From assembly GCA_900317325.1 (NCBI GenBank), contig ONGE01000004.1, positions 62,001 through 126,000 on the forward strand: a stretch of 64,000 nt of DNA. Direction: 5' to 3'. The notes under the pieces were generated by a model. It was not told where the DNA came from. It made no database searches and saw only the letters and a program-made list of their open reading frames with translations. The stretch is from an uncultured Prevotellaceae bacterium. GTDB lineage: Bacteria; Bacteroidota; Bacteroidia; Bacteroidales; Muribaculaceae. Numbering within the stretch: the first letter of the stretch is position 1; each line of letters starts with the position of its first letter. Positions 54,401-62,108 of this stretch are shown piece after piece. Position numbers and translations under genes: made by a program.

Positions 54401-55108
54401 GCGCTGGAGCCCCATTGGTATGAATTGGGCGAACCTCCCACAAGGGCCGATTTCGAAGCCCTGCGCGAAGCCAAGAAACGCAAAAATGCCCTGAAACCAG
54501 GCCGTGACAGTGAGCGCCAGGTGAGCCATGAGCGCATCAGCGGCTATACCGTCAACGCCATTCCGCTGAAGCTGCGTGTCAAGGTCGATCACGCCTCCAG
54601 CCCCAGCATCGACGCCGGTCTCAGGCTGCACAGTGTGCTCAGCCGCATCCATGACCGTGACGACGTTGATCGTGCCATCGATACGGCCCTCAAGCACGGC
54701 GTCATCACCACCGACAACCCCGATGATCCCTGCGGCCTCAACAGTGTCAACGCCCACGTGCGCGGTCCTATCCTTGGCGCGGACTCGCGGGTCGCTGCTT
54801 GGTTCGACCCGGCCAACGTCGTCTATAGCGAGCGCACCATCACCAGTGCCAGCGACTCGCTCTGGGACGAGGACGGCATCGAGAACCTGCGCCCCGACCG
54901 CATTGTGCGCCGCCCCGACGGCCAGATCATCGTCATCGACTACAAGAGCGGTGAGCGTAACGACAAGCGCTACCTGCGCCAGTTGAACCGCTACATCACC
55001 AAGCTGCGCGCCATCTTCCCCGGCACTGCCATCGTGGGCCGCCTGTGGTACGTCACACACGACCTCATCATCGATGAAAAAGGCCAGGCATTAGGTTTTA
55101 GGCTTTAG
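51473..55108 (+). CDS. AddA/RecB-like UvrD-family helicase-nuclease
   Basis: This 1211-residue protein has the superfamily 1 helicase motifs in order: Walker A KASAGSGKT (15-23), AITFTNKATDEM, STIDSFFQTILRNFA, Walker B MIDEFQDTSAKQYENF (near 415), GDAKQSIYRFRNAD, NYRSSSNIIDFNN, SIHKAKGLEFDCVV and VAMTRPRSELHVF. A C-terminal PD-(D/E)XK nuclease (PDRIVRR, then IIVIDYKSGE, near 1141-1165) completes the AddA layout. It should act in double-strand-break repair and degradation of linear foreign DNA. No AddB partner is adjacent. The last codons fall within a TTAGG-type tandem repeat. Confidence 0.92.
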   Translation: MRNKSDNHHRNLLVIKASAGSGKTYRLALEYIRHLLFTTAEDGVTLVPRRVAGDQRPLNTHRHLLAITFTNKATDEMKQRIVTELYNLSQPGVRSDYLEGFVKETGLDEGRVRELARLALSELLFDYSNFNVSTIDSFFQTILRNFARELDRDFNYDIQLEEDYAVRVAVHNFLLSLGKEGRPTPVDQWVKDYQRHLVHGDADKRKWKFFDDAGDLNKFAKQINSELFRGRMDDIRAYLGRIENGRFVPDFSRIYQFQKAMKEVAEDCDNQVTDNLAALRRELQPVSESLWKGRTFYNFLAKANDEPLSKKGWETIDDKKILNQFGKNKPDDAVIERLQQLMNEHFTLQEQAAFFKHIKDNLGLLGMLAMIDLFLEEYRHETNSILIGDTNELIGTVLDSGSDFVYERVGTMIFNFMIDEFQDTSAKQYENFKGLLKESLANGHFDMLIGDAKQSIYRFRNADPTVFRDRVGADFADDIDDDRASPSDDDDSAQGVDRPASTNYRSSSNIIDFNNRLFVFMRDQYIDRQAVVNTYADIVQAKPDGIDTDKVPGYVRLMTGNYSSLLHDDDIKSSLPPDLEVGPDSPVDVLTVLPGYLLQLHERYDWRKIGILVNKNKEGDKVVECILEYNKRTTGEKIRIVSGESLLLSNSPIIRRIIAMLRFIDISQFGADEEDADDAERDQEDDVARAIRRKRESDRRLYTSLGRFIKAVAANPDASPVDNGALLVQSLSTVDDAAPEGEEAADDLLQHLLPPAGELTTLVSIVETIIAHFKNEERGGADVDREAAFLLAFQDAVMQFASLRNGGSVREFLKYWDEKKGTLAVSSASNDDAIEIMSIHKAKGLEFDCVVIPFADWELDSNSRETNYWMPSEVFADVLKSLHIDAGEQIENIMPPLLHVDKASIVALHKRGLLKGKAAAFVSKQIDDVLIDNLNKTYVAMTRPRSELHVFAQGKENTVASPLAQFARDCGVMTPMALEPHWYELGEPPTRADFEALREAKKRKNALKPGRDSERQVSHERISGYTVNAIPLKLRVKVDHASSPSIDAGLRLHSVLSRIHDRDDVDRAIDTALKHGVITTDNPDDPCGLNSVNAHVRGPILGADSRVAAWFDPANVVYSERTITSASDSLWDEDGIENLRPDRIVRRPDGQIIVIDYKSGERNDKRYLRQLNRYITKLRAIFPGTAIVGRLWYVTHDLIIDEKGQALGFRL

Positions 55109-55115
55109 GTTTTAG
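55091..55115 (+). repeat. Tandem TTAGG(C/T)TT repeats over the AddA stop
   Basis: Three imperfect copies of TTAGGTTT-like units run through the last five codons and past the TAG stop at 55106-55108. Confidence 0.55.
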
Positions 55116-55121
55116 CTCACG

Positions 55122-55149
55122 CACGCGTGGACGGACTGGACAAAATGGA
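55122..55149 (+). repeat. 28-bp direct repeat, left of the restriction locus
   Basis: All 28 bases are identical to 59937-59964, right of hsdS. Both contain GGACGGACTGGAC. Confidence 0.95.
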
Positions 55150-55191
55150 TTTTTGGATAGGATTATTGTTATAGATATATAAGGATTTGTG

Positions 55192-55217
55192 TTGTGTTAA
55201 AGCTTGCGATAACACAA
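55192..55217. repeat. Inverted repeat in the hsdR upstream region
   Basis: TTGTGTTA (55192-55199) and TAACACAA (55210-55217) flank a 10-base spacer, with GGATTT and AAATCC extending the symmetry. Confidence 0.55.
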
Positions 55218-55236
55218 AATCCATATTGTTTATTTA

Positions 55237-55282
55237 GTCCAGTTTGTCCATGTTATATATATAATAGGTGGACAAACTGGAC
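55237..55282. repeat. 14-bp inverted repeat before hsdR
   Basis: GTCCAGTTTGTCCA (55237-55250) and its exact reverse complement (55269-55282) flank an 18-base AT-rich loop. The motif is related to the GGACTGGAC part of the 28-bp direct repeat. Confidence 0.85.
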
Positions 55283-55332
55283 AAAACACAAACAAAATCA
55301 GGTTTTGAATATTGATTCTTGAACTGTTTTGC

Positions 55333-55340
55333 TATCTTTG
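55333..55340 (+). promoter_or_regulatory. -7 box for the hsdRMS operon
   Basis: TATCTTTG matches TAnnTTTG, 27 bases before the ATG. A TTG lies 18 bases upstream. Confidence 0.6.
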
Positions 55341-55367
55341 CCATCAAAATAATAACGACCAACGAGA

Positions 55368-57707
55368 ATGACGATCCAAGAACTATCCGAAGAGGACATA
55401 AAACTGCGTTATATCACTCCTGCCATTCTCTCAAAGGGATGGTCAGTCAAGGATATCACCATGGAAACGAAGGTGAAACTAACCGATGGTAAGATTAACC
55501 TTCGCGGCAACTTCGTGGTGCGTGACAAGGCGAAATATGCCGACTATGTTCTATATTTCAACCGAGCTCACCCCATCGCCATCATTGAGGCCAAGGATGC
55601 CAACCATTCTGTATCTTTTGGCATGCAGCAAGCCAAGGAATATGCCATGATGATGGATGTCCCGTTTGCCTATAGCTCAAATGGTTTTGGCTTCCAGGAA
55701 TACGATTTCCTGACGGGTACTGAACGCACCATCACGATGGACGAGTTCCCGACAAAAGAGGAGTTATACAGCCGTTTCCTCGCCGAGAGCCATGACGGTC
55801 ACGGCTTCTCCGAAGAAGAACAAAGAATCATCAATCAGCCTTATTGCACGGGGCAAGATATCTTCCCGCCCCGCTATTACCAGCGCACAGCGATTAATAG
55901 AACCGTTAATGCAGTTGCCCAAGGTCAAAAGCGCTTGCTGCTTGTCATGGCAACGGGAACGGGTAAAACCTACACGGCTTTCCAAATCGTTTATCGATTG
56001 CTCAAGGCGAAATTGGTGAAGAAGGTGCTTTACCTCGCCGATAGGAACGTTCTCGTTGACCAATCCATCGAGCAGGACTTCAAGCCATTGAACAAGACCA
56101 TTCACAAGGTGAACTACCAGCAGGATTTGGGCACTGGCATCACAGCTTATGAGATGTATTTCGCCCTCTATCAGCAGCTCATCGGGCAAGGCGGCAAGCA
56201 GAACTACAAGGAACTGTTCAAGCCCGAGTTCTTTGACATGGTCATTGTTGACGAGTGCCACCGTGGCAGTGCAAAGGACGACAGCAACTGGCGTGAAATA
56301 CTCGAATACTTTGAGGGCGCTATCCAGCTGGGCATGACTGCCACGCCCAAGGAGACCAAGTACCAGTCCAGCATCACCTACTTCGGTGAGCCCATCTACA
56401 CCTATAGCCTCAAGGAAGGCATCGAAGACGGCTTCCTGGCGCCGTTCAAGGTCGTGAACATCACCACCAACATCGGCGACGAATGGCGTCCCGTCAAGGG
56501 GCAAGTCGATATCTACGGCAACGAAATAGAAGACCGCATCTACAACAATTCGGACTACGACTACAACATTATTATCGAAGACCGCATCCGTGAGGTGGCC
56601 CAGGAAATCACCAGCTACCTGAAGCATACCGACCGCATGGCGAAGACCATCGTTTTCTGTGCCGACGAGGACCATGCCGAGCGCATGCGCATTGCCCTGG
56701 TCAACGAGAACTCCGACATGTGCAAGCAAAACCCCGACTATGTGGTGCGCATCACGGGCAGCGACACCTACGGGCAGTCCAAGTTGAGCTACTTCATTTC
56801 GGCCTCGGCAAAATATCCCGTCATCGCCACCACCAGCAAGCTGCTCTCGACGGGTGTTGACTGCAAGATGGTCAAGCTCATCGTGCTCGACCAGCGCATC
56901 AACTCGATGACAGAGTTTAAACAGATTGTGGGCCGTGGCACCCGCATCAGGGAAAAAGAGGGCAAGACGCATTTCACCATCATGGATTTCCGCAACATCA
57001 CCCGCTTGTTTGCTGATCCTGATTGGGATGGCCCCATCGAGGTGGATGACGGTTACACACCTGGGAAAAAATACAATGATCCCCCTGAACCTGAACCTGG
57101 CCCTGTTGTAGAAGAACCTCCTGTTAAATATGCCAAGCCCGTGGTTGACCGTGACGGCTGTAAGGTCTTTGTAACCAACAAGGTGGTATCGGTTTATGAC
57201 ACCAACGGCATATTGTTGAGAACCGAGAGCATCACCGACTATACCCGCAAGAACATCAACGATACCTACGCCAATTTGGATGATTTCATCCATCGCTGGA
57301 ACGCTGCCGAAAAGAAGGCCGAAATCACTGACTTGCTGCGTGATAGCGGCATTGACCTGCAAGCCCTGAAGCGTGAGCGCGACATGGAAGATGTCGATGA
57401 CTTTGATTTCATCTGCCATATCGCCTACGGCAAGAAGGCCTTGACTCGCAGGGAACGTGCCGAGAACGTGAAAAAACGTGACGTGTTCAACAAATATGGA
57501 ACTGAGGCCCGAAAAGTCCTTGAGGCTCTGCTTGACAAGTATGCTAACGACGGCATCACCCAGCTGGAGAACAGGGCCGTGCTGCGCCTGGACCCGTTCA
57601 GGCAGATGGGCTCCCCAGCCAACATCGCCAAACTGTTTGGAGGTAACCAGCAGTACTTTGATGCGGTAAAAGAACTTGAAACAATGATCTATAGCGATAT
57701 CGCATAA
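55368..57707 (+). CDS. hsdR: Type I restriction enzyme R subunit (EcoEI-like)
   Basis: The 779-residue motor-nuclease subunit has an N-terminal PD-(D/E)XK-like region (ADYVLYFNRAHPIAIIEAKDAN). The DEAD-like translocase follows: Walker A MATGTGKT near 195, DECHRGSAKDD near 292, MTATPKETK, then helicase C with FCADEDHAERM, ATTSKLLSTGVDC and QIVGRGTRIRE. The C-terminal part (from about 580) contains the EcoEI-type subunit-contact region. It translocates DNA and cuts unmodified foreign DNA when in complex with M and S. It is first of the operon hsdR-hsdM-hsdS, with hsdM starting 8 bases after its stop. Confidence 0.95.
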   Translation: MTIQELSEEDIKLRYITPAILSKGWSVKDITMETKVKLTDGKINLRGNFVVRDKAKYADYVLYFNRAHPIAIIEAKDANHSVSFGMQQAKEYAMMMDVPFAYSSNGFGFQEYDFLTGTERTITMDEFPTKEELYSRFLAESHDGHGFSEEEQRIINQPYCTGQDIFPPRYYQRTAINRTVNAVAQGQKRLLLVMATGTGKTYTAFQIVYRLLKAKLVKKVLYLADRNVLVDQSIEQDFKPLNKTIHKVNYQQDLGTGITAYEMYFALYQQLIGQGGKQNYKELFKPEFFDMVIVDECHRGSAKDDSNWREILEYFEGAIQLGMTATPKETKYQSSITYFGEPIYTYSLKEGIEDGFLAPFKVVNITTNIGDEWRPVKGQVDIYGNEIEDRIYNNSDYDYNIIIEDRIREVAQEITSYLKHTDRMAKTIVFCADEDHAERMRIALVNENSDMCKQNPDYVVRITGSDTYGQSKLSYFISASAKYPVIATTSKLLSTGVDCKMVKLIVLDQRINSMTEFKQIVGRGTRIREKEGKTHFTIMDFRNITRLFADPDWDGPIEVDDGYTPGKKYNDPPEPEPGPVVEEPPVKYAKPVVDRDGCKVFVTNKVVSVYDTNGILLRTESITDYTRKNINDTYANLDDFIHRWNAAEKKAEITDLLRDSGIDLQALKRERDMEDVDDFDFICHIAYGKKALTRRERAENVKKRDVFNKYGTEARKVLEALLDKYANDGITQLENRAVLRLDPFRQMGSPANIAKLFGGNQQYFDAVKELETMIYSDIA

Positions 57708-57715
57708 CCTAAAAT

Positions 57716-59221
57716 ATGGCACTCAATAATTTTGTAAAGAATATCAGGAATATCATGCGTAACGATGCGGGTATCAATGGTGATGCCCAGCGTATTGAGC
57801 AGATAGCGTGGATGCTGTTCCTGAAAGTATATGACGAGAAAGAAAACGACTGGGAGTTCAACGAGGACGATTATGTCTCATTCATCCCCGAGCATTGCCG
57901 TTGGCGCAACTGGGCAAAAGACAACGGGGACGGTGAGGCTTTGACCGCCGATGCCCTGTTGGACTTTGTCAACAACACCCTCTTCCCCACATTGAAGGGC
58001 CTTGAGGTAATGCCAGGCACCCCTATGCGTAGCGCTATCGTCCGCACCACCTTCGAGGATGCTAACCAATACATGAAAGATGGCGTGCTGCTGCGTCAGG
58101 TCATTAATGTCATTGACCAACTCGACCTGGGCGACTACGAGGAGAGCCACGCCTTCGGTGAGATTTACGAGAGCATCCTGAAGGAAATGCAGTCGGCGGG
58201 CACTGCGGGAGAGTTTTACACGCCCCGCGCCTTGACTGACTTCATGGCCGAAATCATCCAACCCGAGATTGGAGAACAAATGGCGGACTTTGCCTGTGGT
58301 ACCGGTGGCTTTATCACCAGCTGGCTCAAGGCCCTCGACAAGAAAGTCAAGACGGCTGAAGACAAGGAGGAATATGCCCGTTCCATCTACGGTATCGAGA
58401 AAAAGCAGTTCCCCTACATGCTGTGCGTGACCAATATGCTCCTGCACGATATTGACTCGCCCCACGTCACGCACGACAACTCGTTGACGAGGGATGTGCT
58501 GAACTATACCGACGATGACAAGTTTGACGTGGTGCTGATGAATCCCCCATACGGCGGCAGCGAGAAGAACGACATCAAGCAACACTTCCCCTCAGACCTG
58601 AGTTCAAGCGAGACTGCCGACCTCTTCATGGTGCTGATCATGTACCGCTTGAAAGAGAATGGCCGTGCTGCCGTGATTCTCCCTGACGGATTCCTGTTCG
58701 GTACCGATAATGCAAAGCTGGCCATCAAGGAGAAACTGCTCCGGGAGTTTAACCTGCACACCATCATCCGCTTGCCAGGCAGCATTTTTTCTCCTTATAC
58801 CAGCATCGCCACCAACATTCTTTTCTTCAACAACGAGAAGGCCGAGGGTGCCAAGCAGGGTTTCAACACCCGCGAAACGTGGTTCTATCGTCTGGACATG
58901 CCCGAGGGCTACAAGCACTTCTCCAAGACTAAGCCCATGCGTGCCGAGCATTGCCAACCCATCGTGGATTGGTGGAACGACCGTCACGAGATAGTGGACG
59001 GTGAGAACAACGACGAGAAATCACGTTGCTTCACGGCTCAACAGCTGATGGACATGGACTGCAACTTTGACCAGTGCAAGTTCCCCAAGGACGAGGAGGA
59101 GATTCTGCCGCCCAAGGAGCTGCTCGAGGGCTATTACAAGAAACGTGCAGCCCTCGACCACGAGATAGATAAGACGCTGGCCGAAATCCAAAGAATTCTT
59201 GGCTTTGAAATTGAATTGTGA
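57716..59221 (+). CDS. hsdM: Type I restriction-modification N6-adenine methyltransferase subunit
   Basis: The 501-residue protein has the HsdM N-terminal helical domain (NFVKNIRNIMRNDAGINGDAQRIEQIAWMLFLKVYD). The SAM-binding motif I is ADFACGTGGFI, and the catalytic motif IV is NPPYGG, the adenine-methylase type. AGEFYTPRALTDFM and the C-terminal IRLPGSIFSPYTSIATNILFF are also typical. It makes host DNA immune to HsdR. Its TGA stop shares bases with the ATG of hsdS (TGATG), so translational coupling is expected. Confidence 0.96.
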   Translation: MALNNFVKNIRNIMRNDAGINGDAQRIEQIAWMLFLKVYDEKENDWEFNEDDYVSFIPEHCRWRNWAKDNGDGEALTADALLDFVNNTLFPTLKGLEVMPGTPMRSAIVRTTFEDANQYMKDGVLLRQVINVIDQLDLGDYEESHAFGEIYESILKEMQSAGTAGEFYTPRALTDFMAEIIQPEIGEQMADFACGTGGFITSWLKALDKKVKTAEDKEEYARSIYGIEKKQFPYMLCVTNMLLHDIDSPHVTHDNSLTRDVLNYTDDDKFDVVLMNPPYGGSEKNDIKQHFPSDLSSSETADLFMVLIMYRLKENGRAAVILPDGFLFGTDNAKLAIKEKLLREFNLHTIIRLPGSIFSPYTSIATNILFFNNEKAEGAKQGFNTRETWFYRLDMPEGYKHFSKTKPMRAEHCQPIVDWWNDRHEIVDGENNDEKSRCFTAQQLMDMDCNFDQCKFPKDEEEILPPKELLEGYYKKRAALDHEIDKTLAEIQRILGFEIEL

Positions 59222-59907
59222 TGGACGGAAAACAACATAATATGATACCCACAAAGAAACTTTCAGCTCTATTGGCTACAAGGGCAGAACTTGATGCCAG
59301 CCTATCGAATAAGTTACGCAAATCAATTTTACAACAAGCAATTCGAGGTTTGCTTGTAGAGCAAGACCCCAACGACGAGCCAGCAATCGACTTGCTCAAA
59401 CGTGTCAATCCCAATGCTACCCCCTCAACCGAAATTGAGAATGAAACCTTACCCAACGGATGGTGCGCTGTTACTCTAAAGGATATTTGTAAGGTGATTT
59501 CGGCAAAACCTTTCCAAATTCAACAAAAGCAGATTCAAGAGATTGGCAAATATCCAGTAGTGAGCCAAAGTGCAAACTATATCGAAGGGTATTCTGATAT
59601 TGAATGTGTTTTCAGAATAAATAAGCCAATAATAGTATTTGGCGACCATACACGAAATGTGAAATACATTGATTTTGATTTCGTAGTTGGAGCAGATGGT
59701 ACTAAAATCCTTGAGCCATACATTTATCCAAAATATGCTTATCTGTTAGTCTTATTTGCAAGTCAGAATATTCGAAACCGTGGATATAGTCGACATTTCA
59801 GTTATTTGTCTAAAGTTATTCTTCCTCTGCCGCCGTTGAATGAGCAGAAGCGGATTGTGGCAAAGGTTGAAGAACTGTTTGCCGTTATTGACGGAATGAA
59901 CAACTGA
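59221..59907 (+). CDS. hsdS: Half-length type I S subunit (single target-recognition domain)
   Basis: Read from ATG 59221 (228 residues); a GTG three bases earlier is less likely. The protein begins in what is normally the central conserved helix (SNKLRKSILQQAIRGLLVEQDPNDEPAIDLLKRV). One recognition domain (LPNGWCAVTLKDICKVIS to NIRNRGYSRHFSYLSKVILPLPPLNEQKRIVAKVEEL) follows, then the C-terminal conserved helix. Full-length S subunits have two such domains, so the first is absent. Half S subunits can work as dimers that read a palindromic site. Composition is AT-richer than in hsdR and hsdM. Length and motifs are clear; function as a dimer is inferred. Confidence 0.88.
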   Translation: MDGKQHNMIPTKKLSALLATRAELDASLSNKLRKSILQQAIRGLLVEQDPNDEPAIDLLKRVNPNATPSTEIENETLPNGWCAVTLKDICKVISAKPFQIQQKQIQEIGKYPVVSQSANYIEGYSDIECVFRINKPIIVFGDHTRNVKYIDFDFVVGADGTKILEPYIYPKYAYLLVLFASQNIRNRGYSRHFSYLSKVILPLPPLNEQKRIVAKVEELFAVIDGMNN

Positions 59908-59936
59908 TAAGTCTGATTGTTCTGAATTTGCGTGTA

Positions 59937-59964
59937 CACGCGTGGACGGACTGGACAAAATGGA
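59937..59964 (+). repeat. 28-bp direct repeat, right of the restriction locus
   Basis: Identical to 55122-55149. It lies 30 bases after the hsdS stop. Confidence 0.95.
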
Positions 59965-60047
59965 CTAAAGGCTTTAGCGTTTATCTCTAAACTTTGAGCC
60001 ATAGGACCGCTATCTTTTTAACATGGTCAAGCGGTTGCCCGTTTATG

Positions 60048-60055
60048 TATCTTTG
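60048..60055 (+). promoter_or_regulatory. Isolated -7 box in the hsdS-argS gap
   Basis: TATCTTTG matches TAnnTTTG about 180 bases before argS. It could be a distal argS promoter; no -33 element is clear. Confidence 0.35.
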
Positions 60056-60161
60056 CGCGTGAGGCAGAGGAAAGACAAGGATTTTGCTAATTTTAACATT
60101 CCCCCGATTTTTTTCCTGCGTCGGTGTTAAGCAACAGCAATGCAGATGCTGAATGAAAAAA

Positions 60162-60189
60162 CTAAAGTCTAAGGTCTAAAGTCTAAAGT
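60162..60189 (+). repeat. Four 7-bp tandem repeats upstream of argS
   Basis: CTAAAGT, CTAAGGT, CTAAAGT, CTAAAGT run head to tail and end 9 bases before the argS -7 box, so they cover the place where a -33 element should lie. Confidence 0.85.
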
Positions 60190-60197
60190 CTTTTTAC

Positions 60198-60205
60198 TAC
60201 CTTTG
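60198..60205 (+). promoter_or_regulatory. -7 box for argS
   Basis: TACCTTTG matches TAnnTTTG, 33 bases before the ATG. The -33 region falls inside the 7-bp tandem repeat. Confidence 0.6.
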
Positions 60206-60237
60206 CAGTTTGAATTAAGTAAATAAGGAGATAGATT

Positions 60238-62022
60238 ATGTCGATTGATAACATACTTGCTGAGGCTACCGCGGTGGCGGTGAAGGAGTTGTATGGCTTG
60301 GATTTTCCGGCCGAGAAGATTGTTCCCCAGACGACGAGGAAGGAGTTTGAGGGCAACTTGACGATTGTGGTGTTCCCCTTCCTGAAGGCGTCGCACAAGG
60401 CTCCCGATGTGACCGCTCAGGAGATTGGCGAGCATCTGGTGGCCCACTGCGAGGCGGTGGAGAAGTTCAACGTCATCAAGGGCTTCCTGAACATCACCAT
60501 CAAACCGTCGTTCTGGACCAGCGTGCTGCAGCACGTGGCCCAAACGCCTGACTACGGTTTCAAGCCTGTGACCGACGACAGCCAGCTGGTGATGATTGAG
60601 TATTCGTCACCCAACACCAACAAGCCCCTGCACCTGGGACACGTGCGCAACAACTTGCTGGGCTACAGCCTGTCGTGCCTCATGGAGGCCAATGGCTACA
60701 AGGTGGTCAAGACCAACATCGTCAACGACCGCGGTATCCACATCTGCAAGTCGATGCTCGCTTGGCTCAAGTGGGGCCACGGCGCTACGCCCGAGTCCAC
60801 CGGCAAGAAGGGCGATCACCTGATCGGTGACTTCTATGTGCTGTTCGACAAGCACTACAAGGCCGAGATCAAGGAACTGGTCGAGAAGGGTATGAGCCCC
60901 GAGGAGGCCGAGAAGCAGGCTCCCCTCATCCAGGAGGCGCACGACATGCTGCGCCGCTGGGAGGCTGGCGACCCCGAGGTGCGTGCCCTGTGGGAGAAAA
61001 TGAACAGCTGGGTATATGCCGGTTTTGACGAGACCTACCGCCGCATGGGTGTCTCGTTCGACAAGATCTACTACGAGAGCGATACCTATCTCGTGGGCCG
61101 CGACACTGTGCTCGAGGGCCTCGAGAAGGGTATCTTCTACCGCAAGGAGGACAATAGCGTGTGGGCCGACCTCACGGCCGACGGCCTCGACCACAAGCTG
61201 TTGCTGCGCAGCGACGGCACTTCGGTCTATATGACTCAGGACATCGGTACCGCTCAGTTACGCTACAAGGACTATCCCATCGACCGCATGATCTATGTCG
61301 TGGGCAATGAGCAGAACTACCACTTCCAGGTGCTCTCGCTGCTGCTCGACAAGCTGGGCTTCAAGTGGGGCAAGGACCTGGTGCACTTCTCCTATGGCAT
61401 GGTCGAGCTGCCCAACGGCAAGATGAAGTCCCGCGAGGGTACTGTAGTCGATGCCGACGAGCTCATGGACGAGATGATCGCCACGGCCACCGACATGGCC
61501 AACGAGCCTGGCCGCTTGCAGGGCGTGCCCGAGGACGAGCGCGAGGACGTGCTCAGGATGATTGGCCTGGGTGCCCTCAAGTATTTCATCCTCAAGGTGG
61601 ACCCCAGGAAGACCATGCTGTTCGACCCCAGCGAGTCGATCGATTTCAACGGCAACACGGGCCCCTTCATCCAGTACACCTATGCCCGCATCCAGTCAGT
61701 CCTGCGCAAGTGCTGTGAGGACTACAAGAGTGTGGACATCAGCGCCGTGGCCCCCAACGAGAAAGAGACCTCGCTCATCCAGCGCCTGGCTGACTTCACC
61801 TCGGTTGTTGCCGATGCCGGTCGCAACTACAGCCCTGCACTCATCGCCAACTACGTCTATGACCTGGCCAAGGAATACAACCAGTTCTACCACGATTGCA
61901 GCATCCTCAAGGAGCAGGACAACGCCGTGCGCTGCTTCCGTCAGTTGCTGAGCGAAACCGTTGCCGACGTCATCAAGCGCGGCATGTCGCTCCTGGGCAT
62001 CGAGATGCCTAACAGGATGTAA
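60238..62022 (+). CDS. argS: Arginyl-tRNA synthetase
   Basis: The 594-residue class I synthetase charges tRNA-Arg. It has the N-terminal additional domain that binds the tRNA D-loop and the HIGH-type signature SPNTNKPLHLGHVRN near 124-138. The KMSK-type loop is degenerate (GKMKSREGT), as common in ArgRS. The anticodon-binding domain at the C-terminus ends DVIKRGMSLLGIEMPNRM, the usual last segment. Start and length fit the family. It is monocistronic with a promoter next to a tandem repeat. Confidence 0.97.
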   Translation: MSIDNILAEATAVAVKELYGLDFPAEKIVPQTTRKEFEGNLTIVVFPFLKASHKAPDVTAQEIGEHLVAHCEAVEKFNVIKGFLNITIKPSFWTSVLQHVAQTPDYGFKPVTDDSQLVMIEYSSPNTNKPLHLGHVRNNLLGYSLSCLMEANGYKVVKTNIVNDRGIHICKSMLAWLKWGHGATPESTGKKGDHLIGDFYVLFDKHYKAEIKELVEKGMSPEEAEKQAPLIQEAHDMLRRWEAGDPEVRALWEKMNSWVYAGFDETYRRMGVSFDKIYYESDTYLVGRDTVLEGLEKGIFYRKEDNSVWADLTADGLDHKLLLRSDGTSVYMTQDIGTAQLRYKDYPIDRMIYVVGNEQNYHFQVLSLLLDKLGFKWGKDLVHFSYGMVELPNGKMKSREGTVVDADELMDEMIATATDMANEPGRLQGVPEDEREDVLRMIGLGALKYFILKVDPRKTMLFDPSESIDFNGNTGPFIQYTYARIQSVLRKCCEDYKSVDISAVAPNEKETSLIQRLADFTSVVADAGRNYSPALIANYVYDLAKEYNQFYHDCSILKEQDNAVRCFRQLLSETVADVIKRGMSLLGIEMPNRM

Positions 62023-62108
62023 ACTTGGCACAGTTCTTGCAGATCAAAGCAAAATGAGTTACCAGTGCCGAGGCTCAGTCTCGACCAAGCAAAAAACAAT
62101 AGACGACT

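Noticed and set aside
55764-57722. 652-codon open frame on the minus strand across hsdR
   Set aside because: The plus strand encodes all expected HsdR motifs in order; the minus frame shows none.
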